NCBI RefSeq assembly: GCF_014287895.1
Contig: NZ_JACOPP010000014.1
Location: forward strand, 15,763 to 79,762
Length of the DNA: 64,000 nucleotides
Direction of reading: 5' to 3'
Source: Lawsonibacter hominis
GTDB taxonomy: Bacteria > Bacillota > Clostridia > Oscillospirales > Oscillospiraceae
In this document: positions 22,453 through 31,911 of the stretch, piece by piece
How the letters are laid out: each line of letters begins with the position of its first letter
Numbering within the stretch: the first letter of the stretch is position 1
The notes under the pieces: generated by a model
The model's input: only the letters and a program-made list of their open reading frames with translations
Databases searched by the model: none
What the model was told of the DNA's origin: nothing
Position numbers and translations under genes: made by a program

Positions 22453-24201
22453 ATGTCAAACATGATCCAGGCGGCGCGGGAACAGGTGCATGCCCTGACC
22501 CAGAGCGCCTACGAAAAAGCGGCGGCGGCGGGCGTCCTGCCCGCAGGCGCGCAGGTGAAGGCTACCATCGAGATCCCCAAGGACGTGAAAAACGGGGATT
22601 ACGCCTCCTCCTTTGCCATGGCGGGGGCCAAGGCGCTGCACAGGGCGCCCCGGCAGATCGCCCAGGCCATCGTGGAGCATCTGGATCTGGCCGGCAGTTA
22701 TTTTGACAAGGTGGAGATCGCGGGACCGGGCTTCCTGAACTTTACCCTGGGCAGCAAGTGGTATGCGGACGTGCTCTGCGACATTCAGGCGGAGGGAAAG
22801 CGGTACGGCGCCATCGACGAGGGGAAGGGCGAAACGGTCATGGTGGAGTTCGTCTCCGCCAACCCCACGGGCCCCATGCACATCGGCAACGCCCGGGGCG
22901 GCGTGCTGGGCGACGCGCTGGCCAGTGTGCTGGAGCGGGCGGGCTACGACGTGTGGCGGGAGTTTTACGTGAACGACGCGGGCAACCAGATCCACAAGTT
23001 CGCCCTGTCCATCGACGCACGCTATCTGCAGCGGATCCAGGGGGAGGAGAACGTGCCCTTCCCGGAGGACGGCTACCGCGGCGAGGATATCAAGGAGCTG
23101 GCCCAGGCCTTTTATGACGCCCACGGTGCGGACTGGAAGGACAAGAGCGAGGAGGAGCGCCAGGCGGCCATGGCCGAATACGGCCTGTCTGTCAACATCC
23201 CCCGCATGCAGGAGGATCTGCGCCGCTATCACATCGAGTACGACGAGTGGTTCCTGGAGTCCAGCCTCCACAACAGCGGCTATGTGGAGGAGACGGTGGG
23301 CCTGCTGCGGGACAAGGGCTGGACCTACGAGAAGGACGGGGCCCTCTGGCTGGACACCAGCGGCCTGCTCAGGCAGAAGTACCTGGCCGAGGGGAAGAGC
23401 CGGGAGCAGGTGGACAAGCTGGACCTGAAGGACGACGTGCTGCGCCGGGCCAACGGCTTCTATACCTATTTCGCCGCCGACATCGCCTATCACCGCAATA
23501 AGCTGGAGCAGCGCGGCTTCTCCAAGGCCATCAACATCTGGGGCGCGGATCACCACGGCCATGTTGCCCGCCTGCAGGCCGCGCTGGACGGCCTGGGACT
23601 GGACGGTTCGCACCGGCTGGTGGTGGTGCTGATGCAGCTGGTCAATCTGCTCCAGGACGGCCAGCCTGTCCGCATGTCCAAGCGCTCCGGCAAGGCCATC
23701 GCCCTGCGGGACCTGTTGGACGAGGTCAGCGTGGATGCCGCCCGGTTTTTCTTCAGCTCCCGCTCCTCCTCCAGCGCCCTGGACTTTGACCTGGACCTGG
23801 CGGTGCGGGAAGACAGCGAGAACCCGGTGTACTACGTACAGTACGCCCACGCCCGTATCTGCTCCCTGATCGCCCGGCTGGAGGAGGAGGGCGCGGCGGT
23901 GCCCGACGCGGCCGATGTGGACCCGGCAGTCTTTGCCACAGCGGAGGAGCGCGCGCTCATCAAGACCCTCTCCCAGCTGCCGGAGACCATCCGGCTCGCC
24001 GCACGGGACTATGATCCCGTGCATGTCAACCGCTATCTCATTACGCTGGCGGGGGAGTTCCACCGCTTCTACAATGCCTGCTATATCAAAGGAGAGGCCC
24101 CCGCGGTGCTCCGCGCCCGGCTGAAGCTGGCGGATACCGTGCGCAGCGTCATTGCCAACTGCCTGGAGCTGCTTGGCGTGGCCGCGCCGGAGAAGATGTA
24201 G
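22453..24201 (+). CDS. argS: Arginyl-tRNA synthetase
   Basis: A 582-residue class Ia synthetase. The N-terminal Add1 domain is followed by the HIGH motif as PMHIGNARGG (about 141-150). The Rossmann fold is interrupted by an insertion. The KMSKS loop is RMSKRSGKAI, and the helical anticodon-binding DALR domain is at the C-terminus (NRYLITLAGEFHRFYNACYI). The start is the ATG at 22453, five bases after AAGGTGA. Normal length with no oddities. Confidence 0.97.
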   Translation: MSNMIQAAREQVHALTQSAYEKAAAAGVLPAGAQVKATIEIPKDVKNGDYASSFAMAGAKALHRAPRQIAQAIVEHLDLAGSYFDKVEIAGPGFLNFTLGSKWYADVLCDIQAEGKRYGAIDEGKGETVMVEFVSANPTGPMHIGNARGGVLGDALASVLERAGYDVWREFYVNDAGNQIHKFALSIDARYLQRIQGEENVPFPEDGYRGEDIKELAQAFYDAHGADWKDKSEEERQAAMAEYGLSVNIPRMQEDLRRYHIEYDEWFLESSLHNSGYVEETVGLLRDKGWTYEKDGALWLDTSGLLRQKYLAEGKSREQVDKLDLKDDVLRRANGFYTYFAADIAYHRNKLEQRGFSKAINIWGADHHGHVARLQAALDGLGLDGSHRLVVVLMQLVNLLQDGQPVRMSKRSGKAIALRDLLDEVSVDAARFFFSSRSSSSALDFDLDLAVREDSENPVYYVQYAHARICSLIARLEEEGAAVPDAADVDPAVFATAEERALIKTLSQLPETIRLAARDYDPVHVNRYLITLAGEFHRFYNACYIKGEAPAVLRARLKLADTVRSVIANCLELLGVAAPEKM

Positions 24202-24299
24202 GAAAACGGAGCGGGAGGCTGCGCGCACCGGCCTCCTGCAGCTGACTCAGGCCTGCCTGGGGCGGACAGTTTGTGAAACGATGGAGGAACGCGATCATT

Positions 24300-25544
24300 A
24301 TGGACACCATCCCCTTATCCCTGCCGGTCCTGATGGACGGCGCCACGGGTACCGAGCTTTACCGGCGCGGCATGCCCAACGGCGTCTGTACGGAGCAGTG
24401 GGTGCTGGAGCACCCCCAGGCCCTTTTGGAGATCCAGCGGGCCTATGTGGAGGCGGGCAGCCAAGTGCTGATCGCCCCCACCTTCGGGGCGAATCGGGTG
24501 AGCCTGGCGCGGCACGGCGCCCAGGACCGGGTAGAGGAGTACAACCGCCGCCTGGTGGAACTGACCCGGACGGCCGCGGACGGCCGCGTCCTGGTGGCGG
24601 GCGATCTGGCTCCGACGGGCCTGCTGCTGGCGCCGTTCGGAGCGAGCAGCTTTGAAGAGCTGGTGGACGTCTATGCCCAGCAGGCCCGCGCTCTGGCGGC
24701 GGCCGGGGTGGATCTGTTCCTGATCGAGACCACTATGACCGTGCCGGAGGCGCGGGCGGCGGTGCTGGCCTGTAAAAGCGTGTCGGACAAGCCGGTGTGG
24801 GTCACCTTCACCTGCGATGAGAACGGGCGTACCCTCTCGGGCAGCGATGTGCTGGCGGCTTTGATCATCCTGCAGGGCATGGGGGCGGCCGCCTTCGGCC
24901 TCAACTGCTCCTCCGGGCCGGAGGGGATGCTGGAGCAGATCCGCCGGCTGACCCCATACGCCGCAGTGCCTCTGATCGCAAAGCCCAACGCGGGCCTGCC
25001 CGAGAGGGTGGATGGGGGCGTCGTCTACCACTGTCCGCCGGAGGAATTTGCTGCCTATGCCCGCGCGTTTGCAGCGGCGGGGGTGCGCATCTTCGGCGGC
25101 TGCTGCGGCACCACGCCCGCACACATCGCCGCTTTGCGGGAGGCGCTGGCGGAGATCGATTTTGCAGCGTTTCCCGCAGTCGGGCACGACCCCGACGTGA
25201 TCCCCTGCGCCAGCGAGAAGGAGGCGCGCTTCATTACCCCCGATGTGGACGTGGGGGAGACGATCGCATGCACCAGCGACCTGATGGAGGACATCCTGGA
25301 GGCGGAGGAGGAGGCCCCGCAGGGAGCGCTGAAGATCGCCATCCTGGAGGAGGACGACCTGGATATCTTTGCAGAGAACCAGTATGCGGTCAAGGATGCC
25401 CTGTGCCTGTTCTCCGACGTGCCGGAGCTGCTGGAGAAGGCGCTGCGGCTCTACCAGGGCCGGGCCTTCTGGGACGGGACCGGTGATCTGGACGAGGCGT
25501 TTCTGGAGGAGATGCGCGTCCGGTATGGATTGGTCCTGCTTTAG
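24300..25544 (+). CDS. Homocysteine S-methyltransferase family protein with C-terminal extension
   Basis: The 414-residue protein has a Hcy-methyltransferase TIM barrel over about 1-290, with LMDGATGTELYRRGM at the start. The zinc cysteines are in GLNCSSGPEG and GGCCGTTPAHI, as in the MetH N-terminal module and BhmT. About 120 further residues, acidic in the middle (DILEAEEEAPQG), do not match a cobalamin domain. It may transfer a methyl group to homocysteine with a separate corrinoid protein, or serve another thiol. The ATG at 24300 is preceded at a distance by GGAGGAA; an upstream GTG at 24273 is possible. Confidence 0.8.
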   Translation: MDTIPLSLPVLMDGATGTELYRRGMPNGVCTEQWVLEHPQALLEIQRAYVEAGSQVLIAPTFGANRVSLARHGAQDRVEEYNRRLVELTRTAADGRVLVAGDLAPTGLLLAPFGASSFEELVDVYAQQARALAAAGVDLFLIETTMTVPEARAAVLACKSVSDKPVWVTFTCDENGRTLSGSDVLAALIILQGMGAAAFGLNCSSGPEGMLEQIRRLTPYAAVPLIAKPNAGLPERVDGGVVYHCPPEEFAAYARAFAAAGVRIFGGCCGTTPAHIAALREALAEIDFAAFPAVGHDPDVIPCASEKEARFITPDVDVGETIACTSDLMEDILEAEEEAPQGALKIAILEEDDLDIFAENQYAVKDALCLFSDVPELLEKALRLYQGRAFWDGTGDLDEAFLEEMRVRYGLVLL

Positions 25545-25627
25545 TGCCCGGTCTGAAAACGGCGCAAACGCCGCCCGTTCGTCCTTTCGCGGGGATTGGA
25601 ACAGACGCCGAAATGGGTGAAACCAAC

Positions 25628-25666
25628 AAAAAGCACGTTCGGTTTTTGGAACGTGCTTTTTGTTTT
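25628..25666 (+). terminator. Terminator after the homocysteine methyltransferase-like gene
   Basis: AAAAAGCACGTTC (25628-25640) pairs with 25649-25661 and runs into TTTTTGTTTT. Confidence 0.85.
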
Positions 25667-25671
25667 CTGCC

Positions 25672-25700
25672 TTGACGGAACATGCAAGATAAGGTATTAT
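25672..25700 (+). promoter_or_regulatory. Promoter of nrdD-nrdG
   Basis: TTGACG (25672-25677), 17-base spacer, TATTAT (25695-25700). Confidence 0.65.
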
Positions 25701-25724
25701 AAAAACGGCTTATCGAAAAAAGAC

Positions 25725-25738
25725 CACAAGATATAGTG
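25725..25738 (+). promoter_or_regulatory. Candidate NrdR box
   Basis: CACAAGATATAGTG agrees at 12 of 14 positions with the NrdR-box core CACAATATATTGTG as I know it. It lies 25 bases after the -10 element and 60 before nrdD. A convincing second box was not found. Confidence 0.45.
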
Positions 25739-25797
25739 CTGCGCAGAAAAGGGACTTTTCGCTCTGAAAAAGGGCGTTTTTTACGCTTGGAGAAAGG

Positions 25798-28131
25798 ATG
25801 CGCTTGCAAATGACAGTGACAAAGATCCGGAAGCGGGACGGGCGGCTGGCCGACTTTAATGAGGGAAAGATCGCCCAGGCCATCACCAAGGCCTTCAACG
25901 CCACCTACAAGCCGGGACAGGAGGAGACTGCCCAGCGCCTGGCGGAAGAGGTGCTCTCCATCCTGGATGTGGAGGGGTGCCAGCAGCCCGACGTGGAGCA
26001 CATCCAGGATCTGGTGGAGCGGGTGCTGATGGACAACGGCTACGTACAGACCGCCAAAGCCTACATCCTGTATCGGGACCAGCGCAGCCGGGCCCGGGAG
26101 ATGAACACCCGCCTGATGAAGACCTATGAGGACATCACGTTCTCCGCCGCAAGGGAATCCGACCTGAAGCGGGAGAACGCCAACATCGACGGGGATACCG
26201 CCATGGGCAGCATGCTCAAGTTCGGCTCGGAAGGAGCCAAGCAGTTCTACGATATGTTCGTGCTCAACCCGGATCATGCCCGGGCGCACCGGGAGGGAGA
26301 CATCCATATCCACGACCTGGACTTCCTTACCCTGACCACCACCTGCTGCCAGATCGACATCCGGAAGCTGTTCAAAGGCGGCTTTTCCACCGGCCACGGC
26401 ACCCTGCGGGAGCCCAACGACATCTCCTCCTATGCCGCCCTATGCTGCATCGCCATCCAGTCCAACCAGAACGACCAGCACGGCGGACAGAGCGTGGTCA
26501 ACTTCGATTACGGCATGGCCGACGGGGTGAAAAAGACCTTCGTGCGCCTTTACCGGCAGAACCTGGCCCGGGCGCTGATGCTGCTCTCCGGGCTGGAGGA
26601 TCCGGAGAGCGAACTCAAGGGCGTGATCGCGGGCATCGGGGAAAAGCAGGACCTCCAGCCCACGCTGGAGGGCTGCGGGGACTATTTTGCGGCCGAGCGT
26701 CTGGCGCTGGCGCCCCGGTTCGGGGAGGAAGCGGAGATCCAAAAGGCCCAGGAGTTTGCCCACTACCGGGCGGTGAAGGAGACCGACCGGGCCACCTATC
26801 AGGCCATGGAGGCCCTGATCCACAACCTGAACACCATGCACTCCCGGGCCGGGGCCCAGACCCCCTTCTCTTCCATCAATTACGGCATGGATACCTCCCC
26901 GGAGGGGCGCATGGTGATGAAAAATATCATGCTGGCCACCGAGGCCGGGCTGGGCGGCGGGGAGACCCCCATTTTCCCCATTCAGATCTTCCGGGTGAAG
27001 GAAGGGGTCAATTACAACCCCGGCGAGCCCAACTACGACCTGTTCCAGCTGGCCATCCGCTGCTCCGCCAGGCGCCTGTTTCCAAACTTCTCCTTCCTGG
27101 ACGCCCCCTTCAACCTGCAGTATTATAAGCCCGGCCGCCCGGAGACGGAGATCGCCTACATGGGCTGCCGTACCCGGGTCATCGGCAACGTGTACGATCC
27201 CAGCCGGGAGATCTGCAACGGCCGGGGCAACCTGAGCTTCACCACCATCAACCTGCCGCGTCTGGCCATCAAGGCCAAGGGGGATCTTTCCCTGTTCTTC
27301 GAGGGGCTGGACCGGATGCTGGACCTGTGTGTGGCTCAGCTGCTGGAGCGTTTTGAGATCCAGTGCCGCAAGCACGTGCGCAACTACCCCTTCCTCATGG
27401 GGCAGGGCGTTTGGCTGGATTCCGACCAGCTGGACTGGGACGACGAGGTGCGCCAGGTGCTCAGGCACGGCACGCTGTCCGTGGGCTTCATCGGCCTGGC
27501 CGAGACCCTTAAGAGCCTGACCGGCGAGCACCATGGCCAGAGCGAGAAGGCCCGGGTATTGGGCTTGGAGATCATCTCCCATATGCGCTCCCGGATGGAT
27601 GAAGAGAGCGCGGAGCGGGGGCTCAACTTTTCCCTGCTGGCAACCCCGGCGGAGGGCCTCTCCGGCCGCTTCGTCAAACTGGACAAGGCCCGCTTCGGAA
27701 CGATCCCGGGCGTCACCGACCGGGACTATTACACCAACTCCTTCCATGTGCCGGTGTATTTCCCTATCTCCGCCTACGATAAGATCCGGATCGAGGCGCC
27801 CTATCACGCGCTTACCAACGCCGGGCACATCAGCTATATCGAGATGGACGGCGATCCCACGGAAAACCTGGAGGCCTTTGAGAAGGTCATCCGCTGCATG
27901 AAGGAAAACGGCATCGGTTACGGAAGCGTCAATCACCCGGTGGACCGGGACCCGGTATGCGGATTTTCCGGTATCATTGGGGATCAGTGCCCCGGCTGCG
28001 GCCGCACGGAGGCCGACGGCGTGCCCTTCGAGCGCATCCGGCGCATCACCGGTTATCTGGTAGGCACCCTGGACCGCTTCAACAACGCCAAGCGGGCCGA
28101 GGAACACGACCGGGTCAAGCACAGCGTATAA
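25798..28131 (+). CDS. nrdD: Anaerobic ribonucleoside-triphosphate reductase
   Basis: Class III glycyl-radical enzyme making dNTPs without oxygen. The 777-residue protein has an N-terminal ATP-cone (about 3-95, TKIRKRDGRLADFNEGKIAQ). The catalytic barrel follows. Near the C-terminus are a zinc site (CGFSG...CPGCGR) and the glycyl-radical segment RITGYLVGTLDRFNNAK, with the radical expected on G752. The ATG at 25798 sits five bases after GGAG. nrdG follows 53 bases downstream across a GGGCGGGCC/GGCCCGCCC hairpin. Confidence 0.97.
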   Translation: MRLQMTVTKIRKRDGRLADFNEGKIAQAITKAFNATYKPGQEETAQRLAEEVLSILDVEGCQQPDVEHIQDLVERVLMDNGYVQTAKAYILYRDQRSRAREMNTRLMKTYEDITFSAARESDLKRENANIDGDTAMGSMLKFGSEGAKQFYDMFVLNPDHARAHREGDIHIHDLDFLTLTTTCCQIDIRKLFKGGFSTGHGTLREPNDISSYAALCCIAIQSNQNDQHGGQSVVNFDYGMADGVKKTFVRLYRQNLARALMLLSGLEDPESELKGVIAGIGEKQDLQPTLEGCGDYFAAERLALAPRFGEEAEIQKAQEFAHYRAVKETDRATYQAMEALIHNLNTMHSRAGAQTPFSSINYGMDTSPEGRMVMKNIMLATEAGLGGGETPIFPIQIFRVKEGVNYNPGEPNYDLFQLAIRCSARRLFPNFSFLDAPFNLQYYKPGRPETEIAYMGCRTRVIGNVYDPSREICNGRGNLSFTTINLPRLAIKAKGDLSLFFEGLDRMLDLCVAQLLERFEIQCRKHVRNYPFLMGQGVWLDSDQLDWDDEVRQVLRHGTLSVGFIGLAETLKSLTGEHHGQSEKARVLGLEIISHMRSRMDEESAERGLNFSLLATPAEGLSGRFVKLDKARFGTIPGVTDRDYYTNSFHVPVYFPISAYDKIRIEAPYHALTNAGHISYIEMDGDPTENLEAFEKVIRCMKENGIGYGSVNHPVDRDPVCGFSGIIGDQCPGCGRTEADGVPFERIRRITGYLVGTLDRFNNAKRAEEHDRVKHSV

Positions 28132-28184
28132 AGAACGGGGGGCGGGCCGAAGGGCCCGCCCCAAACCAATGCGGAGGTGAGTGC

Positions 28185-28712
28185 ATGCGCATTGCCAATA
28201 CGGTATCCGACTCCATCGTGGACGGGCCCGGCCTGCGTTTTACCGTCTTTACGCAGGGCTGTCCCCACGGCTGTCCCGGCTGCCACAATCCGGAGACCCA
28301 CGACCCTGCGGGCGGGCGGGAGGCTTCCCTGGAGGAGCTGGCCGAACGGATGCTGGCGAATCCCCTGACCGACGGGGTGACGCTTTCCGGGGGAGAACCC
28401 TTTCTTCAGGCGGCGGAGTGCGCCGCATTGGCCCGAATTGCCCGGGAAAAGGGCTTGAATGTATGGACCTATACGGGTTATACTTATGAAAAGCTTCTGG
28501 CGGAAGGAGACCCGGCCAGGCTGGAGCTGCTGGCGGCCACCGACGTGCTGGTAGACGGGCCGTTTTGGCTGGCGGAGAAGTCCTATGACGCGCTGTTTCG
28601 GGGCAGCCGCAACCAGCGGCTGATCGACGTGCCCAAAAGCCGCGCCGCAGGCCGGGCAGTCGCGTGGACGCGGCGGGACACGCTGTCTCACTTTACCGTA
28701 CCGGAATCCTAA
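28185..28712 (+). CDS. nrdG: Anaerobic RNR activating radical SAM protein
   Basis: A 175-residue radical SAM activase that generates the glycyl radical on NrdD. The cluster motif is CPHGCPGC (CxxxCxxC), preceded by DGPGLRFTVFTQG. The SGGEP motif (TLSGGEPFLQ) binds SAM. The ATG at 28185 follows GGAGGTGAGTGC. Partner of the preceding nrdD. Confidence 0.95.
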   Translation: MRIANTVSDSIVDGPGLRFTVFTQGCPHGCPGCHNPETHDPAGGREASLEELAERMLANPLTDGVTLSGGEPFLQAAECAALARIAREKGLNVWTYTGYTYEKLLAEGDPARLELLAATDVLVDGPFWLAEKSYDALFRGSRNQRLIDVPKSRAAGRAVAWTRRDTLSHFTVPES

Positions 28713-29011
28713 GCGCCCGGCGGCGAAGGCGTCCGCCCCTTCCCCTGGAGCCGTGTACAAATTACGGTTGAGGGCCAAGAGGGAAGACAGATATGGAAGT
28801 TATTTTACCCGGCCCGGCGCAGCCCCGGAAGGCGCTGTGCCGGAAAACGGGAAAAGCGCCGGTGGAAATGACGGGGGGTGTTTGGGCCGCCCCGGCCGCC
28901 GCGCTTTCGGAATGCAGCGCCGGCCGATCCACGGATCTGCGGCTATGCGGAGGGCACCGGCCGCTGGCGCTGCCGCGGACGCAGACGGCTTGCCGGGCCG
29001 GGAGGGAAGCC

Positions 29012-29629
29012 ATGACCATTCGGGAGTTTGAGGAACGCTGGCGGGGACATGCCCCGCGTCCCCAGGGGGTACGGAAGAAATACGCGGTGCTGGTGCCGCT
29101 GGTGGAGCGGGCGGGAGAGGCCTGTCTGCTCTTTGAGGTGCGCGCCGAGACTCTGGGGCGGCAGCCGGGGGAGGTGTGCTTCCCGGGAGGACATATGGAG
29201 CCGGAGGAGGAGCCGGCCGGCTGTGCCCTGCGGGAGACGGAGGAGGAGCTGGGGATCCCCCGGAGTGCGGTGCAACTGATCGCCCCCCTGGATTACCAGA
29301 CGGGACAGGGCAGCTTTGTGCTCTACCCCCTGCTGGGCCGGGTGGACCCAGCCGCCGTAGACGCCATGCGTCCCAGCCCCGCGGAGGTGAAGGAGACCTT
29401 TCTGGTGCCTGTGGATTTTTTTCGGGACCACCCGCCCCGGGTGTATTCCTATGAACTGGTGCCCCAGGTGGGCGACGACTTCCCCTATGCGCTGGTGGGG
29501 GCGCAGAAGCGCTACGGCTGGCACCGGGGACGTATGGATGTGCCCATCTATCTGTGGCAGGGGCGGGCCATCTGGGGTATGACCGGGCGCATCGTCCGGG
29601 GGCTGCTGGAAGGAATGGAGCGCACGTGA
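29012..29629 (+). CDS. Nudix hydrolase, CoA-pyrophosphatase-like
   Basis: A 205-residue protein with a Nudix box GGHMEPEEEPAGCALRETEEELG (written in two parts: GGHMEPEE and RETEEELG), preceded by PGEVCFPGG. The latter resembles the UPF0035/NudL signature of CoA pyrophosphatases. It cleaves a nucleoside diphosphate-X bond; the substrate is inferred. The ATG at 29012 is six bases after GGAGG. Its TGA overlaps the GTG start of the methyltransferase, indicating translational coupling. Confidence 0.85.
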   Translation: MTIREFEERWRGHAPRPQGVRKKYAVLVPLVERAGEACLLFEVRAETLGRQPGEVCFPGGHMEPEEEPAGCALRETEEELGIPRSAVQLIAPLDYQTGQGSFVLYPLLGRVDPAAVDAMRPSPAEVKETFLVPVDFFRDHPPRVYSYELVPQVGDDFPYALVGAQKRYGWHRGRMDVPIYLWQGRAIWGMTGRIVRGLLEGMERT

Positions 29630-30267
29630 GCGGCATGGAGCGCCTGGGGCCCTTTACGTATCGGCAGGGAGGCTTTCCGCTGGGGCAGGATACCCTGCTG
29701 CTGGGGCGCTTCGCCACCCTCCGGCGGGGCGGGCGGGTGTGCGACCTGGGCTGCGGCGCGGGGGCGCTGCCCCTGCTGCTGCTGGCGCGGGAGAGCTCCC
29801 TGGACCTGTCCGGCGTGGAGCTGGACGGGGAAGCCGCCGCGCTGGCCCGGCGCAATCTGGCGGAAAACGGCCTGTCCGGCGTCATCCGGACCGGCGATTT
29901 GCGCCGGGTCCGGGAGCAGTTTCCGGCGGGGTGCTTCGATCTGGTGGTCTCCAATCCGCCCTACTTCCCCGCAGGCAGCGGAGAAAGCGGCGGCAGCGCC
30001 CGGATGGAGCTGTGCTGTACCCTGACGCAGGTGTGCGCCGCCGCGGCCTTCCTGCTGAAAAACGGCGGGCGGTTTGCCCTGGTCCATCGGCCGGAGCGCC
30101 TGGCTGGGTTGATGGAGGCCCTGGGGCAGAGCGGCCTGGAACCAAAGCGCCTGCAGATGGTCCAGCATGACCGGGACAAGCCGCCCGCCGCTGTGCTGGT
30201 GGAGGCGGTGCGCCAGGGCAGGCCGGGCCTGTCCGTGCTGCCCACGCTGATTTTGAACGAGAGGTGA
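29626..30267 (+). CDS. tRNA1(Val) A37 N6-methyltransferase-like protein (YabB/TrmN6 family)
   Basis: A 213-residue SAM-dependent methyltransferase. Motif I is VCDLGCGAGALPL, the adenine-N6 catalytic motif is SNPPYF, and the N-terminus FPLGQDTLLLGRFA fits the YfiC/YabB group. It lies next to rsmI, as yabB does in Bacillus. The GTG at 29626 overlaps the nudix stop and has GGAG five bases upstream; ATG at 29635 is the alternative. Confidence 0.85.
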   Translation: MSGMERLGPFTYRQGGFPLGQDTLLLGRFATLRRGGRVCDLGCGAGALPLLLLARESSLDLSGVELDGEAAALARRNLAENGLSGVIRTGDLRRVREQFPAGCFDLVVSNPPYFPAGSGESGGSARMELCCTLTQVCAAAAFLLKNGGRFALVHRPERLAGLMEALGQSGLEPKRLQMVQHDRDKPPAAVLVEAVRQGRPGLSVLPTLILNER

Positions 30268-30272
30268 GCCCT

Positions 30273-31103
30273 ATGGCCGGAATGCTTTATCTGGTCCCAA
30301 CGCCCATCGGCAACCTGGGGGATATTTCGCCCCGCTGCGCCGAGACCCTGGCCCAGGCCGACTTTATCGCCGCCGAGGATACCCGGGTGAGCCGGAAGCT
30401 GCTCAACCACCTGGGGCTCAAAAAGCCTATGGTATCCTATTACCGCCACAATACGCAGGCGGGGGGACAGGCCGTGCTGGAGCGGCTGCTGGCGGGGGAG
30501 AGCTGCGCTCTGGTGACCGACGCGGGCACCCCCGCGGTATCCGATCCCGGAGAGGAGCTGGTGGCCCTCTGCGCCCGGGCAGGGGTGGAGGTGGTGGCCC
30601 TTCCGGGTCCCTGCGCGCTCATCACGGCCCTGGCAGTGTCCGGTTTGCCCACCGGACGCTTTACCTTTGAGGGGTTTCTGGCCATGAACAAAAAGAACCG
30701 CCGCGCCCATCTGGCCGCCCTGCGGGACGAGGAGCGCACCATGATCTTCTACGAGGCGCCCCATAAGCTCCGTGCCACCCTGGCCGACCTGCTGGAGCAG
30801 TTCGGGCCGGAGCGGCGCCTCACCCTGTGCCGGGAGCTGACCAAGCTCCATGAGGAGGTGCGCCGCACCACCCTGGGCGCGGCGGCGGAATTCTACGAAA
30901 CCAACCCGCCCCGGGGAGAATTCGTGCTGGTGCTGGAGGGGGCGCAGCCCTGCCGGGCGGTTGAGGTGCCCATGGAGCAGGGCGTTGCCCTGGTGTGCGC
31001 CCTGCGCGCCTCCGGGCTTTCCCTGCGGGACGCGGTACGGCAGGCGGCGCAGCAGACGGGGCTGCCCAAGAACGAACTTTATGAGCGTGCGATCGGAACA
31101 TAG
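30273..31103 (+). CDS. rsmI: 16S rRNA cytidine-1402 2'-O-methyltransferase
   Basis: A 276-residue tetrapyrrole-methylase-fold protein. It begins LYLVPTPIGNLGDISPR, the RsmI signature, with AAEDTRVSRKLLNHL, VTDAGTPAVSDPG and ALPGPCALITAL in the expected order. It methylates C1402 in the decoding centre. The ATG at 30273 follows AGGTGAGCCCT. Last gene of the nudix-trmN6-rsmI operon; a strong terminator follows. Confidence 0.96.
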   Translation: MAGMLYLVPTPIGNLGDISPRCAETLAQADFIAAEDTRVSRKLLNHLGLKKPMVSYYRHNTQAGGQAVLERLLAGESCALVTDAGTPAVSDPGEELVALCARAGVEVVALPGPCALITALAVSGLPTGRFTFEGFLAMNKKNRRAHLAALRDEERTMIFYEAPHKLRATLADLLEQFGPERRLTLCRELTKLHEEVRRTTLGAAAEFYETNPPRGEFVLVLEGAQPCRAVEVPMEQGVALVCALRASGLSLRDAVRQAAQQTGLPKNELYERAIGT

Positions 31104-31171
31104 CCGCGTACAGCATCCAAAAGAGCAAAACAGGAAGCCGCACGGAATAGGCGGGTGTTCATAAAGCAGTT

Positions 31172-31211
31172 AATCCTCCGTATGATTGAGATCATACGGA
31201 GGATTATTTTT
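31172..31211 (+). terminator. Terminator after rsmI
   Basis: AATCCTCCGTATGAT (31172-31186), loop tgag, perfect complement 31191-31205, then ATTTTTG. Confidence 0.9.
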
Positions 31212-31220
31212 GTAGTCTGA

Positions 31221-31911
31221 AAACCCCCGGCTGTGCCGGGGAGTTCCGTAAAAGCTTTAGCGGAGAGTAGGCAATAAAAACTCCCTTTGCTATACTTGAT
31301 GTGCGGTCTGGTAACTGCACAAAAGGAAGCAAAGGGAGGTCATCCAAATGAATGACGCAAATAGTTTATCACATACAAGATGGAACTGTAAATATCACAT
31401 AGTGTTTGCCCCAAAGTACCGGAGGAAGCTATTTTATCAGGAGAAGAAGCAAGAAATAGGAGAAATACTTAGGAGATTATGTGAGTGGAAACAAGTTGAG
31501 ATTATAGAAGCAGAAGTATGCCCAGACCATATTCATATGTTGGTAAGTATACCGCCAAAGATTAGCGTATCTGGATTTGTAGGATTTCTAAAAGGGAAAA
31601 GTATGCTGCTTATTTATGAGAGACATGCAAATCTGAAATATAAATACGGGAATCGACAATTTTGGTGCAGAGGATATTATGTGGATACAGCCGGAAAGAA
31701 CGCAAAAGCAATAGCAGAGTATATCAAGCACCAGTTGGACGAAGACAAGATACAGGATCAAATTACGATGAAAGAATTTGTAGACCCTTTTAAGGGTAGC
31801 AAGTAACAAGCCCCTCGCAGCTGGCAGACCGTAACAAGCGCCAGCAGGCGCTGCTAGTAACATAGGGCTTTGCCCGCATATGGAGAACCCCCGGCTATGC
31901 CGGGGGGTTCC
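31221..31911 (+). mobile_element. IS200/IS605-type insertion sequence
   Basis: The element carries tnpA (31348-31806) flanked by near-identical subterminal palindromes: AACCCCCGGC-tgt-GCCGGGG at 31222-31245 and GAACCCCCGGC-tat-GCCGGGG at 31885-31910. Such hairpin ends without inverted terminal repeats or target duplication are typical of this family. Exact cleavage sites cannot be placed. No tnpB is present, so it is of the IS200-like short type. Base composition is visibly more AT-rich than the flanks. Confidence 0.85.
31348..31806 (+). CDS. tnpA: IS200/IS605 family transposase TnpA
   Basis: A 152-residue HUH-superfamily single-strand transposase. The metal-binding HUH motif is DHIHML, and the catalytic Tyr is expected in AEYIKHQLDED near residue 130. 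It starts MNDANSLSHTRWNCKYHIVF after GGGAGGTCATCCAA. The full-length frame is intact, so the copy could be active. Codon use is AT-rich compared with neighbours, as expected of a mobile gene. Confidence 0.93.
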   Translation: MNDANSLSHTRWNCKYHIVFAPKYRRKLFYQEKKQEIGEILRRLCEWKQVEIIEAEVCPDHIHMLVSIPPKISVSGFVGFLKGKSMLLIYERHANLKYKYGNRQFWCRGYYVDTAGKNAKAIAEYIKHQLDEDKIQDQITMKEFVDPFKGSK

